DNA of 30,975 nt from a virus, in IMG/VR virus record IMGVR_UViG_3300009152_000139, positions 1-30,975 of that record. One strand, written 5' to 3'. The notes under the pieces are model-generated. The model was given only the letters and a program-made list of their open reading frames with translations, was not told the origin of the DNA and searched no databases. Shown here piece by piece: positions 22,231 through 29,830 of this stretch. The translations under genes and the position numbers were made by a program. Every line of letters begins with the position of its first letter. Within the stretch, counting starts at the first letter, position 1.

Positions 22231-23130
22231 TCACCTCTGGTACTGGATTATGTTGAGGAAGTTGGCTTGCTGCTTTGCCACCTCTTCCGCAAGGCGGACG
22301 GAGTAAAGCTGGAATAGATATTTAGCAGCAGTAGTAGATGCGCCAGCAGATACTGGTTGATCTAATGCGTCTGCAGAAACTGATGTGGCAATTACCTTGC
22401 CTGGGTCTACTGTTGAAAGTAGGCGATACATAGCACCAAGACGAACAACATCTTCACATGATGCGGGAAGACCACTTACTGTCAACTCTTGGCTATCTGT
22501 AATGGTTGTTGGATAGGCTGTGTACTGAACGTTAATACGAGCACCAGCCATAGGTGCTTCATTAAGCACAATAGCCTGACCATATGTATCTGTATCTTCG
22601 TCATAATAATTGGTATCAATACGCCATCTTTTAATAAGAGCCCATACTCCAGTAGCGTCTGGTAGTTCCCATGAAACACCAGTGATATCTACAACTGTGC
22701 TTGGGATTGAGTATGCGTATTGTGAGCCAGTAAAATCAAAGTTTGTTTCTTTAATAACTGGAAAGTTCATTCCTTTTATAGTCTCGAGCAATGCTCGTTT
22801 AACTTGTGTCCTTGGAAATAAAGGATTGTTTCTTACTATAGATCCAGACACATGGCTAGTTGCTGTAGTCCCACGCCATCCTCGACCAACAGGATTAGCT
22901 GATGTTCCAAGAATAGAAAGGTTACCGCTTGCTGCAATAGATTTCTTTACATATAAGAGTTCATCATCAATCTCAATGATGCCTTTGCTTATAGCTGATG
23001 CATCATCAACTGCAATAGATAAGTCGTCACCATCAACGGTATTAAGTGCAATTGTTACCGATTCCTGGTTGCGGACATAGCCATTAATCTCGCCAAGCGT
23101 TTGTTCTGTTAATTGATTTAACGTAGCCAT
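22231..23130 (-). CDS. Head-tail adaptor or tail structural protein (299 aa)
   Basis: The N-terminus (LTEQTLGEINGYVR) is followed by a beta domain ending GRGWRGTTATSHVSGSIV, similar in layout to residues 40-95 of the next fibre protein. The centre carries FPRTQVKRALLETIKGMNFP, and the C-terminus is helical (VRLGAMYRLLSTVDPGK, then LFQLYSVRLAEEVAKQQ). Position between capsid and fibre genes suits an adaptor or tail tube base. No closer family was recognised. Confidence 0.65.
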   Translation of the reverse strand: MATLNQLTEQTLGEINGYVRNQESVTIALNTVDGDDLSIAVDDASAISKGIIEIDDELLYVKKSIAASGNLSILGTSANPVGRGWRGTTATSHVSGSIVRNNPLFPRTQVKRALLETIKGMNFPVIKETNFDFTGSQYAYSIPSTVVDITGVSWELPDATGVWALIKRWRIDTNYYDEDTDTYGQAIVLNEAPMAGARINVQYTAYPTTITDSQELTVSGLPASCEDVVRLGAMYRLLSTVDPGKVIATSVSADALDQPVSAGASTTAAKYLFQLYSVRLAEEVAKQQANFLNIIQYQR

Positions 23131-23372
23131 TATGCTTGTAACGCCTTTCCTGCTTTATCAGACATGCGGACAGCTTTTTCAATGTCCTTTATCTTGGTTG
23201 ATGCTGGCTGAATGCCATCTTTTCTTGCGTTTCTATATGCATTGAGTTCTTTATTAACAAGCTTTGATGCTGCGTTAGATAACGGATCTGTAATACTAAA
23301 GTTAGCAGCCTTAGCACATTCGCCCCAATTTGCATGGTCTTGGGTTTTACAACCTGATCTACAATTAGACAT
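23130..23372 (-). CDS. Small Cys-containing structural protein (80 aa)
   Basis: The N-terminus MSNCRSGCKTQDHANWGECAKA has a Cys-x3-Cys and CKTQDHANWGEC pattern that recurs in small phage structural proteins I know of from actinophages; its role is unknown. The rest is helical and basic. It overlaps both neighbours slightly. Confidence 0.65.
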   Translation of the reverse strand: MSNCRSGCKTQDHANWGECAKAANFSITDPLSNAASKLVNKELNAYRNARKDGIQPASTKIKDIEKAVRMSDKAGKALQA

Positions 23373-23619
23373 TGAAAACGTAATCTCCGTATCCCGCTGC
23401 TGTTAGTTCTGATGCTTCTGCATCTGTTATGACATTGTCATAACCACCGCGTAAGACGCGTTGGTATGTTGCTAGATCTGAATCTTGCGGGACAACTATT
23501 GTTTTCCAAACGCCACCAGTTTTAACAACGCTCTTACCAATAGGATAAGAAACAAACCATAGGTCATACTCACGACCAGGCTTATATTTGTATGTTGGTC
23601 CACGAAATACCTTTGCCAT
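23365..23619 (-). CDS. Small virion-region protein (84 aa)
   Basis: ATG at 23619 (MAKVFRGPTYKYKPG) overlaps the preceding stop as TAATG; the open frame to 23643 is less likely. The sequence is beta-rich (GREYDLWFVSYPIGKSV) with a C-terminal AAGYGDYVFNV. No family was recognised. It sits among the head-to-tail connector genes. Confidence 0.65.
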   Translation of the reverse strand: MAKVFRGPTYKYKPGREYDLWFVSYPIGKSVVKTGGVWKTIVVPQDSDLATYQRVLRGGYDNVITDAEASELTAAGYGDYVFNV

Positions 23620-23894
23620 TACCACTTCACCTTGTCTGCCCAATAGGCTGCTGACATCACACCTTTAGATATATTCTTTGCGTGTCGAGCCTTAAATGAT
23701 TGGCGTCGTTGACGATACTTCTTTGTCTCACCAGATTTCTGTGGGGAACCAGAGACACCTTGCTGACCAAAACGGATAGTCTTTACTTGTGTGCCAGATT
23801 TGGCTACAACAACATGTGACTTCTTTGGGTGACTAGGTGTAGCTTTAGGTTTATTAAAACCAGATACGCCTGCTCGCTTTAGTCTTGAGTCCAT
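23619..23894 (-). CDS. DUF6321-like basic protein (91 aa)
   Basis: The product is Lys/Arg-rich with VVVAKSGTQVKTIRFGQQ and a KYRQRRQSFKARHAKN helix, followed by MSAAYWADKVKW at the C-terminus. This matches the small basic DUF6321-type protein common in cyanophages and related phages; its role is unknown. It may bind DNA inside the capsid. Start ATG 23894 directly follows the next gene's stop. Confidence 0.7.
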   Translation of the reverse strand: MDSRLKRAGVSGFNKPKATPSHPKKSHVVVAKSGTQVKTIRFGQQGVSGSPQKSGETKKYRQRRQSFKARHAKNISKGVMSAAYWADKVKW

Positions 23895-24071
23895 TTACTT
23901 CTTCTTTACTTTAGGTTTCTTAATTCCCATTTTTGGTTTAGACTTACCAGCCTCGGAAAGAGCAATAGCAATTGCCTGTTTGCGAGACTTAACTACTGGA
24001 CCACCCTTACCAGAATGCAAAGTTCCAGTTTTGAACTCATGCATAACTTTGGCTTCTTTGGTTTTTTTCAT
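23895..24071 (-). CDS. DUF6496-like small basic protein (58 aa)
   Basis: The product MKKTKEAKVMHEFKTG continues with LHSGKGGPVV and KQAIAIALSEAGKS, the DUF6496 signature, and a Lys-rich tail (MGIKKPKVKKK). Proteins of this kind are common in aquatic phages and may be DNA-binding; the function is unknown. The next gene starts at the same point on the upstream side. Confidence 0.7.
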   Translation of the reverse strand: MKKTKEAKVMHEFKTGTLHSGKGGPVVKSRKQAIAIALSEAGKSKPKMGIKKPKVKKK

Positions 24072-24223
24072 TACTTCTTCTTTTTGATTGTAGGCTTCTT
24101 AACAGCCATCTTCTTCATGGCAAACTTCTTGCCGTATTCCATTGTCATTTCTTTCTTGCCTTCAGAACCTTCGTGCTTCTTCATAGCTTTCTTAGAAGCA
24201 TACTTTTCATTCTTCGCTGACAT
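24071..24223 (-). CDS. Lysine-rich small protein (50 aa)
   Basis: ATG at 24223 (MSAKNEKYASKKAMKK) follows gaggaagaagaag. The protein is extremely basic with several KK and KKM motifs and resembles small virion-packaged DNA-binding proteins. It overlaps the next gene (24207-24419) by 17 bases. A role in DNA condensation is inference. Confidence 0.6.
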   Translation of the reverse strand: MSAKNEKYASKKAMKKHEGSEGKKEMTMEYGKKFAMKKMAVKKPTIKKKK

Positions 24224-24419
24224 CTTCTTCTTCTTCCTCAAAATCATCCATGTCATTCTCTGACATTGGTGCGGGAAATTCCCAGTCTGGTAGTTGGCGA
24301 GTTAATAGATCCCAAGCTTCAGCATCACTAAAGCCAGCATCCATAAATGCTTTATACATTTCATGCGCTTCGTAGGCGTAAGCCTGGAGCGGTGTAATTA
24401 GATCTAATTCTTCGCTCAT
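24207..24419 (-). CDS. Acidic small protein (70 aa)
   Basis: Family not recognised. The first 50 residues are helical (LDLITPLQAYAYEAHEMYKAF), and the end is very acidic (DMDDFEEEEEDVSEE). It follows the capsid gene in transcription order and precedes the basic proteins; pairing of acidic and basic partners is possible but not shown. Confidence 0.65.
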   Translation of the reverse strand: MSEELDLITPLQAYAYEAHEMYKAFMDAGFSDAEAWDLLTRQLPDWEFPAPMSENDMDDFEEEEEDVSEE

Positions 24420-24433
24420 AGTTTCCTTAAGTA

Positions 24434-24459
24434 GAGAGGGGCAGTTGCCTGCCCCTCTC
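24434..24459 (-). other. Stem-loop after the capsid gene without U-tract
   Basis: gagaggggca and tgcccctctc form a perfect 10-bp stem around gttgcc, seven bases after the capsid stop. Neither side has a T-run, so it is better seen as an RNA stability or processing element than as a classic terminator. Confidence 0.6.
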
Positions 24460-24466
24460 CGTCAAA

Positions 24467-25441
24467 TTAAGCAGCGATGCTTGACTTGCTCTTGATAACG
24501 TAACGTGCTTCTGTACGGAAGACGTTCCATCCAAGAAGACCCTTCCAGCCCGCTGGGCGGAAGCGCATCAACTTATCTGTAACTGGACCGATAACAGTCT
24601 TTGGCTCGTATGAGACAGCCTCAAGAAGAGCCTGCTTTCCAAGTAGAACTGTTCCGTATACCTTTGATGTACCAGAACCTGATAGGGCTTCGGCACGAGG
24701 TGTTTCGATATAGCGAACCTGATCGAAGATTCCGATCTCGCCAGACCATAGGTTACCTACACCTGCTTCGGTGTATGTGTGAGGAAGCTGCCATACAGCA
24801 GATCCTGATGTTTGTGCTTCAGAACGAAGATCGTATGAAACATCTGGGTGGATTAGTGCAGTGTAAAGACCGCCTTCGCGTGTCTGAACATTTGCTCCAC
24901 GTAGCTTTGCTACACCACGGCGAGCAAGTGCTGCTGTGAAGTTAGCTGCTGAAGTTGATGCAGAAACATCTTGTCCGTTGAGTGTTGATTCGTCAGCAGA
25001 AGTTGTTCCTGTGTAGCGACCTGTTGCTAGGGCAGTTAACTTAGTCCATACAAGTGAATCCAGTGAGTCACGCATGTTGAAAGACAACATGTCTGCAACT
25101 GCTGGATCGATTGCTGATAGAGACTCAAGAGCAAGACGCTCAGTTGTTAGAACAGCATTACCGTATTCGTTCACTGTTACGTGGACGCGGTTGGTGTTGC
25201 TTAGCTCTACTGCATCTGGATCAGCTGTTTGAGTTAGTGCTGAAGTAGCACGAGATAGATCTGTGTAGACCTGAAATACGACAGTGTTACCTGGGTTTGT
25301 TACATCGACAGGACGCTTGTCCGCAAACTTGCGGAACATTGGTTCTGAACGAAGGTTAAACTCAATGTACTTGTCATACGCAGTCTGGATCAAGTTCGAC
25401 ATCGTCGATGTCGTTGTTGACGTGGCTGGTGTTGTTGGCAC
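24467..25441 (-). CDS. Major capsid protein (N4-gp56-like, HK97 fold)
   Basis: The 324-aa product starts with GTG at 25441 after aatagaaggaattaaac. It fits the N4-gp56-like capsid family: IQTAYDKYIEFNLRSEPMFRKF, NTVVFQVYTDL, LTTERLALESL, YTALIHPDVSYDLR, and GTVLLGKQALLEA toward the end. The adjacent scaffold-like gene supports the call. It assembles the head shell. The stem-loop that follows it may help set its mRNA level. Confidence 0.85.
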   Translation of the reverse strand: MPTTPATSTTTSTMSNLIQTAYDKYIEFNLRSEPMFRKFADKRPVDVTNPGNTVVFQVYTDLSRATSALTQTADPDAVELSNTNRVHVTVNEYGNAVLTTERLALESLSAIDPAVADMLSFNMRDSLDSLVWTKLTALATGRYTGTTSADESTLNGQDVSASTSAANFTAALARRGVAKLRGANVQTREGGLYTALIHPDVSYDLRSEAQTSGSAVWQLPHTYTEAGVGNLWSGEIGIFDQVRYIETPRAEALSGSGTSKVYGTVLLGKQALLEAVSYEPKTVIGPVTDKLMRFRPAGWKGLLGWNVFRTEARYVIKSKSSIAA

Positions 25442-25474
25442 GTTTAATTCCTTCTATTAGGGTTGATTGTATTG

Positions 25475-25933
25475 TTACCGTTTTAAGAAGTTGGTGAGTT
25501 CTTCCACTGAAGTAGCATTGCTAATCAGTGAATGAATGTCACGACCCACTGATGGGTCGACATCACCATCTTCAAAATTCGACATTTGCTCAAATGCTTG
25601 AGCATCAGGGTCTTCTTCAGAAGACTCTGATTCATCAACGGCAGTAATGCCAAAGGCATCGCCGTATTCATTTAACCATTCAGCTACTGCTTCCTCGTCG
25701 GCTTCAATGTCCGATGGAATAAATGCTGCGATTCTTGGATTGAGACCAAAACTTTCTAGTACTTCCCCGATAGCTGCTTCGTGACTATATGTCTGATACT
25801 CCTCAAGCTGTGAATCTCTTTCCTTGATTTGCTTGGAAAGTTGATCTACTTGCTTGCGTAGTTTCTTTACTAAGTCAGTACCGTAGTCTTCGGTATCGTC
25901 TTCGAACGTTTCGTACTCGTTATATTCTGCCAT
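25475..25933 (-). CDS. Scaffolding-like protein (152 aa)
   Basis: Residues 20-46 form a charged coiled coil (DLVKKLRKQVDQLSKQIKER), followed by helices and an acidic linker (ESSEEDPDAQAFE), ending in a short helix (SLISNATSVEELTNFLKR). Length, acidity, coiled coil and position directly upstream of the capsid gene fit a phage scaffold. The start follows agggagaaaaagca. Confidence 0.75.
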   Translation of the reverse strand: MAEYNEYETFEDDTEDYGTDLVKKLRKQVDQLSKQIKERDSQLEEYQTYSHEAAIGEVLESFGLNPRIAAFIPSDIEADEEAVAEWLNEYGDAFGITAVDESESSEEDPDAQAFEQMSNFEDGDVDPSVGRDIHSLISNATSVEELTNFLKR

Positions 25934-26074
25934 TGCTTTTTCTCCCTATTAGTTGTTGGACCCTCATCGGGTTTGCACCACACGTACTCCTCACAAGGGG
26001 AAGTGATTCATAGACGTGATGACTACCAGACTGATACTCGTTACCTGGGCTGGTCGATCAGGAACGGAACTTAG
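25934..26074. other. Non-coding gap before the scaffold gene
   Basis: This 141-base stretch is the longest plain gap in the late block. It contains the scaffold ribosome binding site at its end, but no convincing promoter, terminator or tRNA was seen. It may still carry a promoter for the capsid genes. Confidence 0.5.
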
Positions 26075-27763
26075 TTATACGTCAGCTTTTTTACTACGAC
26101 GTCCAAGAGAGGACGCATCAATTGCTGATTTCTGTGCAAACATTGCACGTTCTTTAGAAGCTAATCGCTTCTTCTTCATTGTTACATCTGCGCCACCTGC
26201 AAGAGCAAGCTCTTCACGAGCTAGATCTTGAGTGCCACCTTGTTCACCATAAAGACCTGTAAGTCTTTGGTAATCAGCTTGGTTTGCAGCTGCAGACTGG
26301 AAGGCTGACTCTGCTTGAGCACCTTTACCAGATGTATAAATTTCTTCTGCGAAAGCTTGGTCAGATAGTTGACCAGCACGTGCAGCAGCACCACCGATTT
26401 CGGCTGCGCCGTACATCTTCTTAGCTTCTTCGGTTGTGTACTTAAACTTAGAGTTAACTAAGTCAAAAGCCTTTTCGCTGTCAAGCATATATGCAGCAAG
26501 TTCGCCTTCTGTCCAACCGTAATATTCTTTAAGAGCATTCTTGGTGCTGTAATCAGCATTTTGCAAAGCATTCTTTGCAATATTAACACGGTCTGTAAGT
26601 TCGCTTACACTGACTGAGTTTTCAATAAGACGACGAAAGTCGTCTTGTGTATCATAGAAACCAGTTGGTAATCCAGCCTCACGAAGAATTGATTCGTATC
26701 CTTTTTCTGCTTGGATATATTCGTATGGTGTAAGAAGTTTATCGCCAGGTCTACCCTTGCCATCTTTCATACGTGCAGCAATTGTTTCGTTAGCAGCAAA
26801 GCGGGTCTTATATGCATCGCTGTCATAAATACTATTAAGGATCTGAGCATCGGTTGGCATAATGTTTTCTTCATATACTTTGTCAATGGATTTCATTAAT
26901 GAATCTAAAAATCCAGAACCAAGACCTGTGTTTTCAAACATTTTAAGTACTGAATCACGAGCACCAAAATCAGTATACGTGTCAACCATTTGACCCATAG
27001 TTCCATCTGACATAACTTGCCAGACTTCTACAACTCCACCAGTTTTGCGAATAGTCTTTTCATAAGCAACTGTTTTTGCCACTGGCTTATTAAATGTATT
27101 TTGCATTGCTTTAATTTGAGCAAGCAAATCTGCAATTTGTGAATCAACTGCACCAGTTGCTGCAGTTACTGGATTAATAAATGTTGTTGATCCACCGTAT
27201 GTAGCAGTCGAACTGTTTGTTGCTGTTGAAGTTGTAATAACCGTAGTTGTTGTATCAGTACTTGTATCAGTGGAAGTATCAGGGGAAGTATCAGTTGCTG
27301 TTGCAGTGCTAGTGTTGCCATACTTAGCCCAATTCTGAGAATCAGTTGCAGCACCACCTGGTGCTGGCGCAGTTGGCTTAGCTGGCTCTGTGTAAATCTT
27401 AGTACCAGACCAAATCATTGAACCGTCTTTATACTTTGCGGTATTGTCAATGGTTGGATTAATAGCCAAAAGTTCTTTGACTGTCATGCCGTTGTCTTTG
27501 GCAATCTGGGAGAAAGTATCTCCTGGCTTTACTGTAACAAACTCACGTGGTGTAACAGGTGCAGCTGCTGCAGCAGCTGCGTTAGCAGCAGAGGCAGCAG
27601 AAGCATTTCTCTCACTGAATGTCATTCCATAATCAGCTACTGCTGATGCCAATGGACTAACAGTTACACCAGATAAAGGATTATATGGTTGCGTTGCTGC
27701 AACTGGAGTATCTGTTGTACTGTATGGAAGATTATAACTAGCGGTATCTCTATCTCTTGGCAT
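26075..27763 (-). CDS. Large virion protein with LysM domain and helical body (562 aa)
   Basis: Residues 74-126 are a LysM peptidoglycan-binding domain (FVTVKPGDTFSQIAKDNGMT). A Thr/Asp/Ser-rich linker follows (about 140-200), then long helices (for example ALKEYYGWTEGELAAYMLDSE) and an Ala-rich stretch near residue 60. The N-terminus is Ala-rich. It is probably an internal virion or tail protein that contacts the host wall at DNA entry. It is paralogous in plan to the next gene. Confidence 0.7.
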   Translation of the reverse strand: MPRDRDTASYNLPYSTTDTPVAATQPYNPLSGVTVSPLASAVADYGMTFSERNASAASAANAAAAAAAPVTPREFVTVKPGDTFSQIAKDNGMTVKELLAINPTIDNTAKYKDGSMIWSGTKIYTEPAKPTAPAPGGAATDSQNWAKYGNTSTATATDTSPDTSTDTSTDTTTTVITTSTATNSSTATYGGSTTFINPVTAATGAVDSQIADLLAQIKAMQNTFNKPVAKTVAYEKTIRKTGGVVEVWQVMSDGTMGQMVDTYTDFGARDSVLKMFENTGLGSGFLDSLMKSIDKVYEENIMPTDAQILNSIYDSDAYKTRFAANETIAARMKDGKGRPGDKLLTPYEYIQAEKGYESILREAGLPTGFYDTQDDFRRLIENSVSVSELTDRVNIAKNALQNADYSTKNALKEYYGWTEGELAAYMLDSEKAFDLVNSKFKYTTEEAKKMYGAAEIGGAAARAGQLSDQAFAEEIYTSGKGAQAESAFQSAAANQADYQRLTGLYGEQGGTQDLAREELALAGGADVTMKKKRLASKERAMFAQKSAIDASSLGRRSKKADV

Positions 27764-27767
27764 CTAC

Positions 27768-29012
27768 TTACCCCAGGAATCCGAAGTCGCGGAGAATCGT
27801 TGATGCAATCTTGGTCTTCTCCTCTTTTGCTGTACTTGTGTAATCCCAGTTGCCAGAACGACGAGCCATTTTCTTAGCATCATAAAGGTTCATTGTTGTT
27901 ACATTTCCCTTTTCATCTGTGTAGTTAAGTGCTCGCTGGACATAATCATTATTAAGATCTAATGAATTAACATCTGTTTCCCATGTATCAGCAATCGCTG
28001 TTAACCATGGATCAGCTGCATCACGTAATGTTTTGCCTTGAGATAGTTGAGTTGTTAGACCAGGAAACATTGACATTGCTTGCTTCTGAAGTTCATTATC
28101 CAGATCTTCTGCATTAAGAGTTCCAGCAATAAGACCCTTCATACTATTTTCAAACCATGATTCAAATCGTGTATTTGACATGCTTGCTGGGAATCCATAT
28201 TCCCATGCCCGCTTGTAAAGTTCGTTAGATACTGTCTCTAACTTTCCAGTTAAGTTATAGATTGTCTTGCCACCAATGGTGCTCTTCTTACTAAAGTCAA
28301 TAGCATTAGCCATAATCTTATTAAGGAACTCTTGGTCATAACGAACAACCTTGCCATCTTTAATAATGGCTGACTGCATCATTTGCTGTGCATAATCAAT
28401 AGCTTGTGCTGATGTAATGGTTATACCATTACCCATAAATTGTTTAACAATATTGCTTGCGTTAAGTTGCAAGTCTGCAGCATATTGCCCAGGATTTGTT
28501 TCTTTATAATATGCATATTGACGCTGGGTATCTGTTTGGTTTTTATACCAAGTAGTTCCCTGAATCATCTGAGTCATTAATGCCTCAGATGTAATTTGTT
28601 GATCTAAAATTTGATTAAGTACTGCCTCAAGACTTCCGTCTGCACCAATAACACCAGCAGCAATACCGAATTTAGCTTGCAATGTAGCTTTGTCAAGCTT
28701 GTCAATATTAGTTGCAGCTTGGCTTGATGTACCACTAGATGTACCACTACCAGTATTGCTTCCAGTATTGCTTCCAGTATTACTGCCAGTATTGCTACCA
28801 CTAGTTGCATTGTTAACTGCTGTGTTTAAGCCAGTTGATGCACCAGACTGTGTTGGCATCTGAAGGACAGTACCACTAAAGATTGTGCTTCCGCCGTTAT
28901 ATTTTGGATTAGTCTTTAAGAATGGATTGGCTGCAATAATCTTTGCGGTTGTTGTTCCATTAGCAGCTGCAATTTTACTAAGCGTATCGCCAGTTTTAAC
29001 TGTATATGCCAT
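27768..29012 (-). CDS. LysM virion protein with GSNT linker (414 aa)
   Basis: Residues 2-52 are a LysM domain (YTVKTGDTLSKIAAANGTT). Residues 72-96 form a flexible GSNT/GTSS linker, followed by a helical body (for example GTTWYKNQTDTQRQYAYYKE and NTRFESWFENSMKG). It resembles the neighbouring LysM protein in layout, suggesting duplication. Position upstream of the capsid genes suggests an internal or injection protein. Confidence 0.7.
   Translation of the reverse strand: MAYTVKTGDTLSKIAAANGTTTAKIIAANPFLKTNPKYNGGSTIFSGTVLQMPTQSGASTGLNTAVNNATSGSNTGSNTGSNTGSNTGSGTSSGTSSQAATNIDKLDKATLQAKFGIAAGVIGADGSLEAVLNQILDQQITSEALMTQMIQGTTWYKNQTDTQRQYAYYKETNPGQYAADLQLNASNIVKQFMGNGITITSAQAIDYAQQMMQSAIIKDGKVVRYDQEFLNKIMANAIDFSKKSTIGGKTIYNLTGKLETVSNELYKRAWEYGFPASMSNTRFESWFENSMKGLIAGTLNAEDLDNELQKQAMSMFPGLTTQLSQGKTLRDAADPWLTAIADTWETDVNSLDLNNDYVQRALNYTDEKGNVTTMNLYDAKKMARRSGNWDYTSTAKEEKTKIASTILRDFGFLG
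28725..28799 (-). repeat. 12-bp tandem repeats encoding GSNT linker
   Basis: Four 12-bp units encode GSNT, followed by related GTSS units. On the plus strand they read as degenerate copies of ccagtattgctt. It is an in-frame coding microrepeat, not a CRISPR. Confidence 0.8.
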
Positions 29013-29830
29013 TAGCCACCCACCACATTTCCAATTGCATTAGGATCTTTAAGAAGTTTTTCAACTAGACCTAAGAATGTATTTGCTGCAAATGACTCGG
29101 CATAATCTGGACGAGACATTGCAAAGTTACGAGCAAACATTGTTGGATCAAATCCAGTAGTTTGTGTTCCAGTTGTTGCAGTTGAACCTAATGTATTCTT
29201 ACCTTTAGGAGCAGTAGTTGTAGTTGAACCAGTAAATACTGAAGGTTCTTTTTTAGCTGCTGCATTAACACCCGCAGTGTATGCATCAATTTCAGACTGT
29301 GTCGCTCTGCGACCAAGTCTGCGCTCCATCTCATCGCTGATTTGTTGAGCAGCAGATGAACCACTGTACTGTGTAACACGTGAATCTTTTTGAGCCTGTG
29401 TTCCATATTTAGGACCAGAACCTTCAGTTCGATATAAAGATGGGTCCATTACATTAAGGTATTCAAATGGATTACCACTGGTGCTACCTAGTGATTGTGT
29501 CCAACCAACTGCATCATTCCAAACAACCTGTGCATATTTTTTAGCTATACCTTTACGTGCAAGATCTGCAACAAAGTCATTGTATAAAGACTTGTTCTTA
29601 GTAGGTAGATACTTAAACCAGTCTTTAGCTTCATCTGGTGAGGCAAAACGTGCAGGTGGTAGACCTGGCAATTGAATACCAGGAACGTTAGGAGCAAATG
29701 ATGGGTATGATGAACTCGTTCCAGTGTTTGTAAGTACAGGTCTTACCTTGGAACCTTTGTTATATGCAGCAGTTCCTGGTACAAGACTTTCTCCATTAGG
29801 ACCGTATCTTGGTTCTGGGTTCTTAGCCAT
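29012..29830 (-). CDS. Large structural virion protein (272 aa)
   Basis: ATG at 29830 (MAKNPEPRYGPNGESLVPG) overlaps the preceding stop as TAATG; the longer frame to 29878 is less likely. The N-terminus is Pro-rich and the body helical (FKYLPTKNKSLYNDFVADLARK). A Thr/Gly/Ser-rich stretch (about 215-240) separates it from a C-terminal helix. No domain was recognised. It belongs to the same set of large helical virion proteins as its neighbours. Confidence 0.65.
   Translation of the reverse strand: MAKNPEPRYGPNGESLVPGTAAYNKGSKVRPVLTNTGTSSSYPSFAPNVPGIQLPGLPPARFASPDEAKDWFKYLPTKNKSLYNDFVADLARKGIAKKYAQVVWNDAVGWTQSLGSTSGNPFEYLNVMDPSLYRTEGSGPKYGTQAQKDSRVTQYSGSSAAQQISDEMERRLGRRATQSEIDAYTAGVNAAAKKEPSVFTGSTTTTAPKGKNTLGSTATTGTQTTGFDPTMFARNFAMSRPDYAESFAANTFLGLVEKLLKDPNAIGNVVGG

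Noticed and set aside
26004-26020. Third copy of the hairpin leader (gattcatagacgtgatg)
   Set aside because: Only about ten bases resemble the leader, there is no stem, and it lies in the late block.
25934-26074. tRNA or promoter in the gap before the scaffold gene
   Set aside because: No cloverleaf, no TTCRA arm, and no -10/-35 pair that stands out.
28725-28799. Possible CRISPR-like tandem repeat
   Set aside because: Units are 12 bp, contiguous, and in frame with a GSNT protein linker; no spacers.
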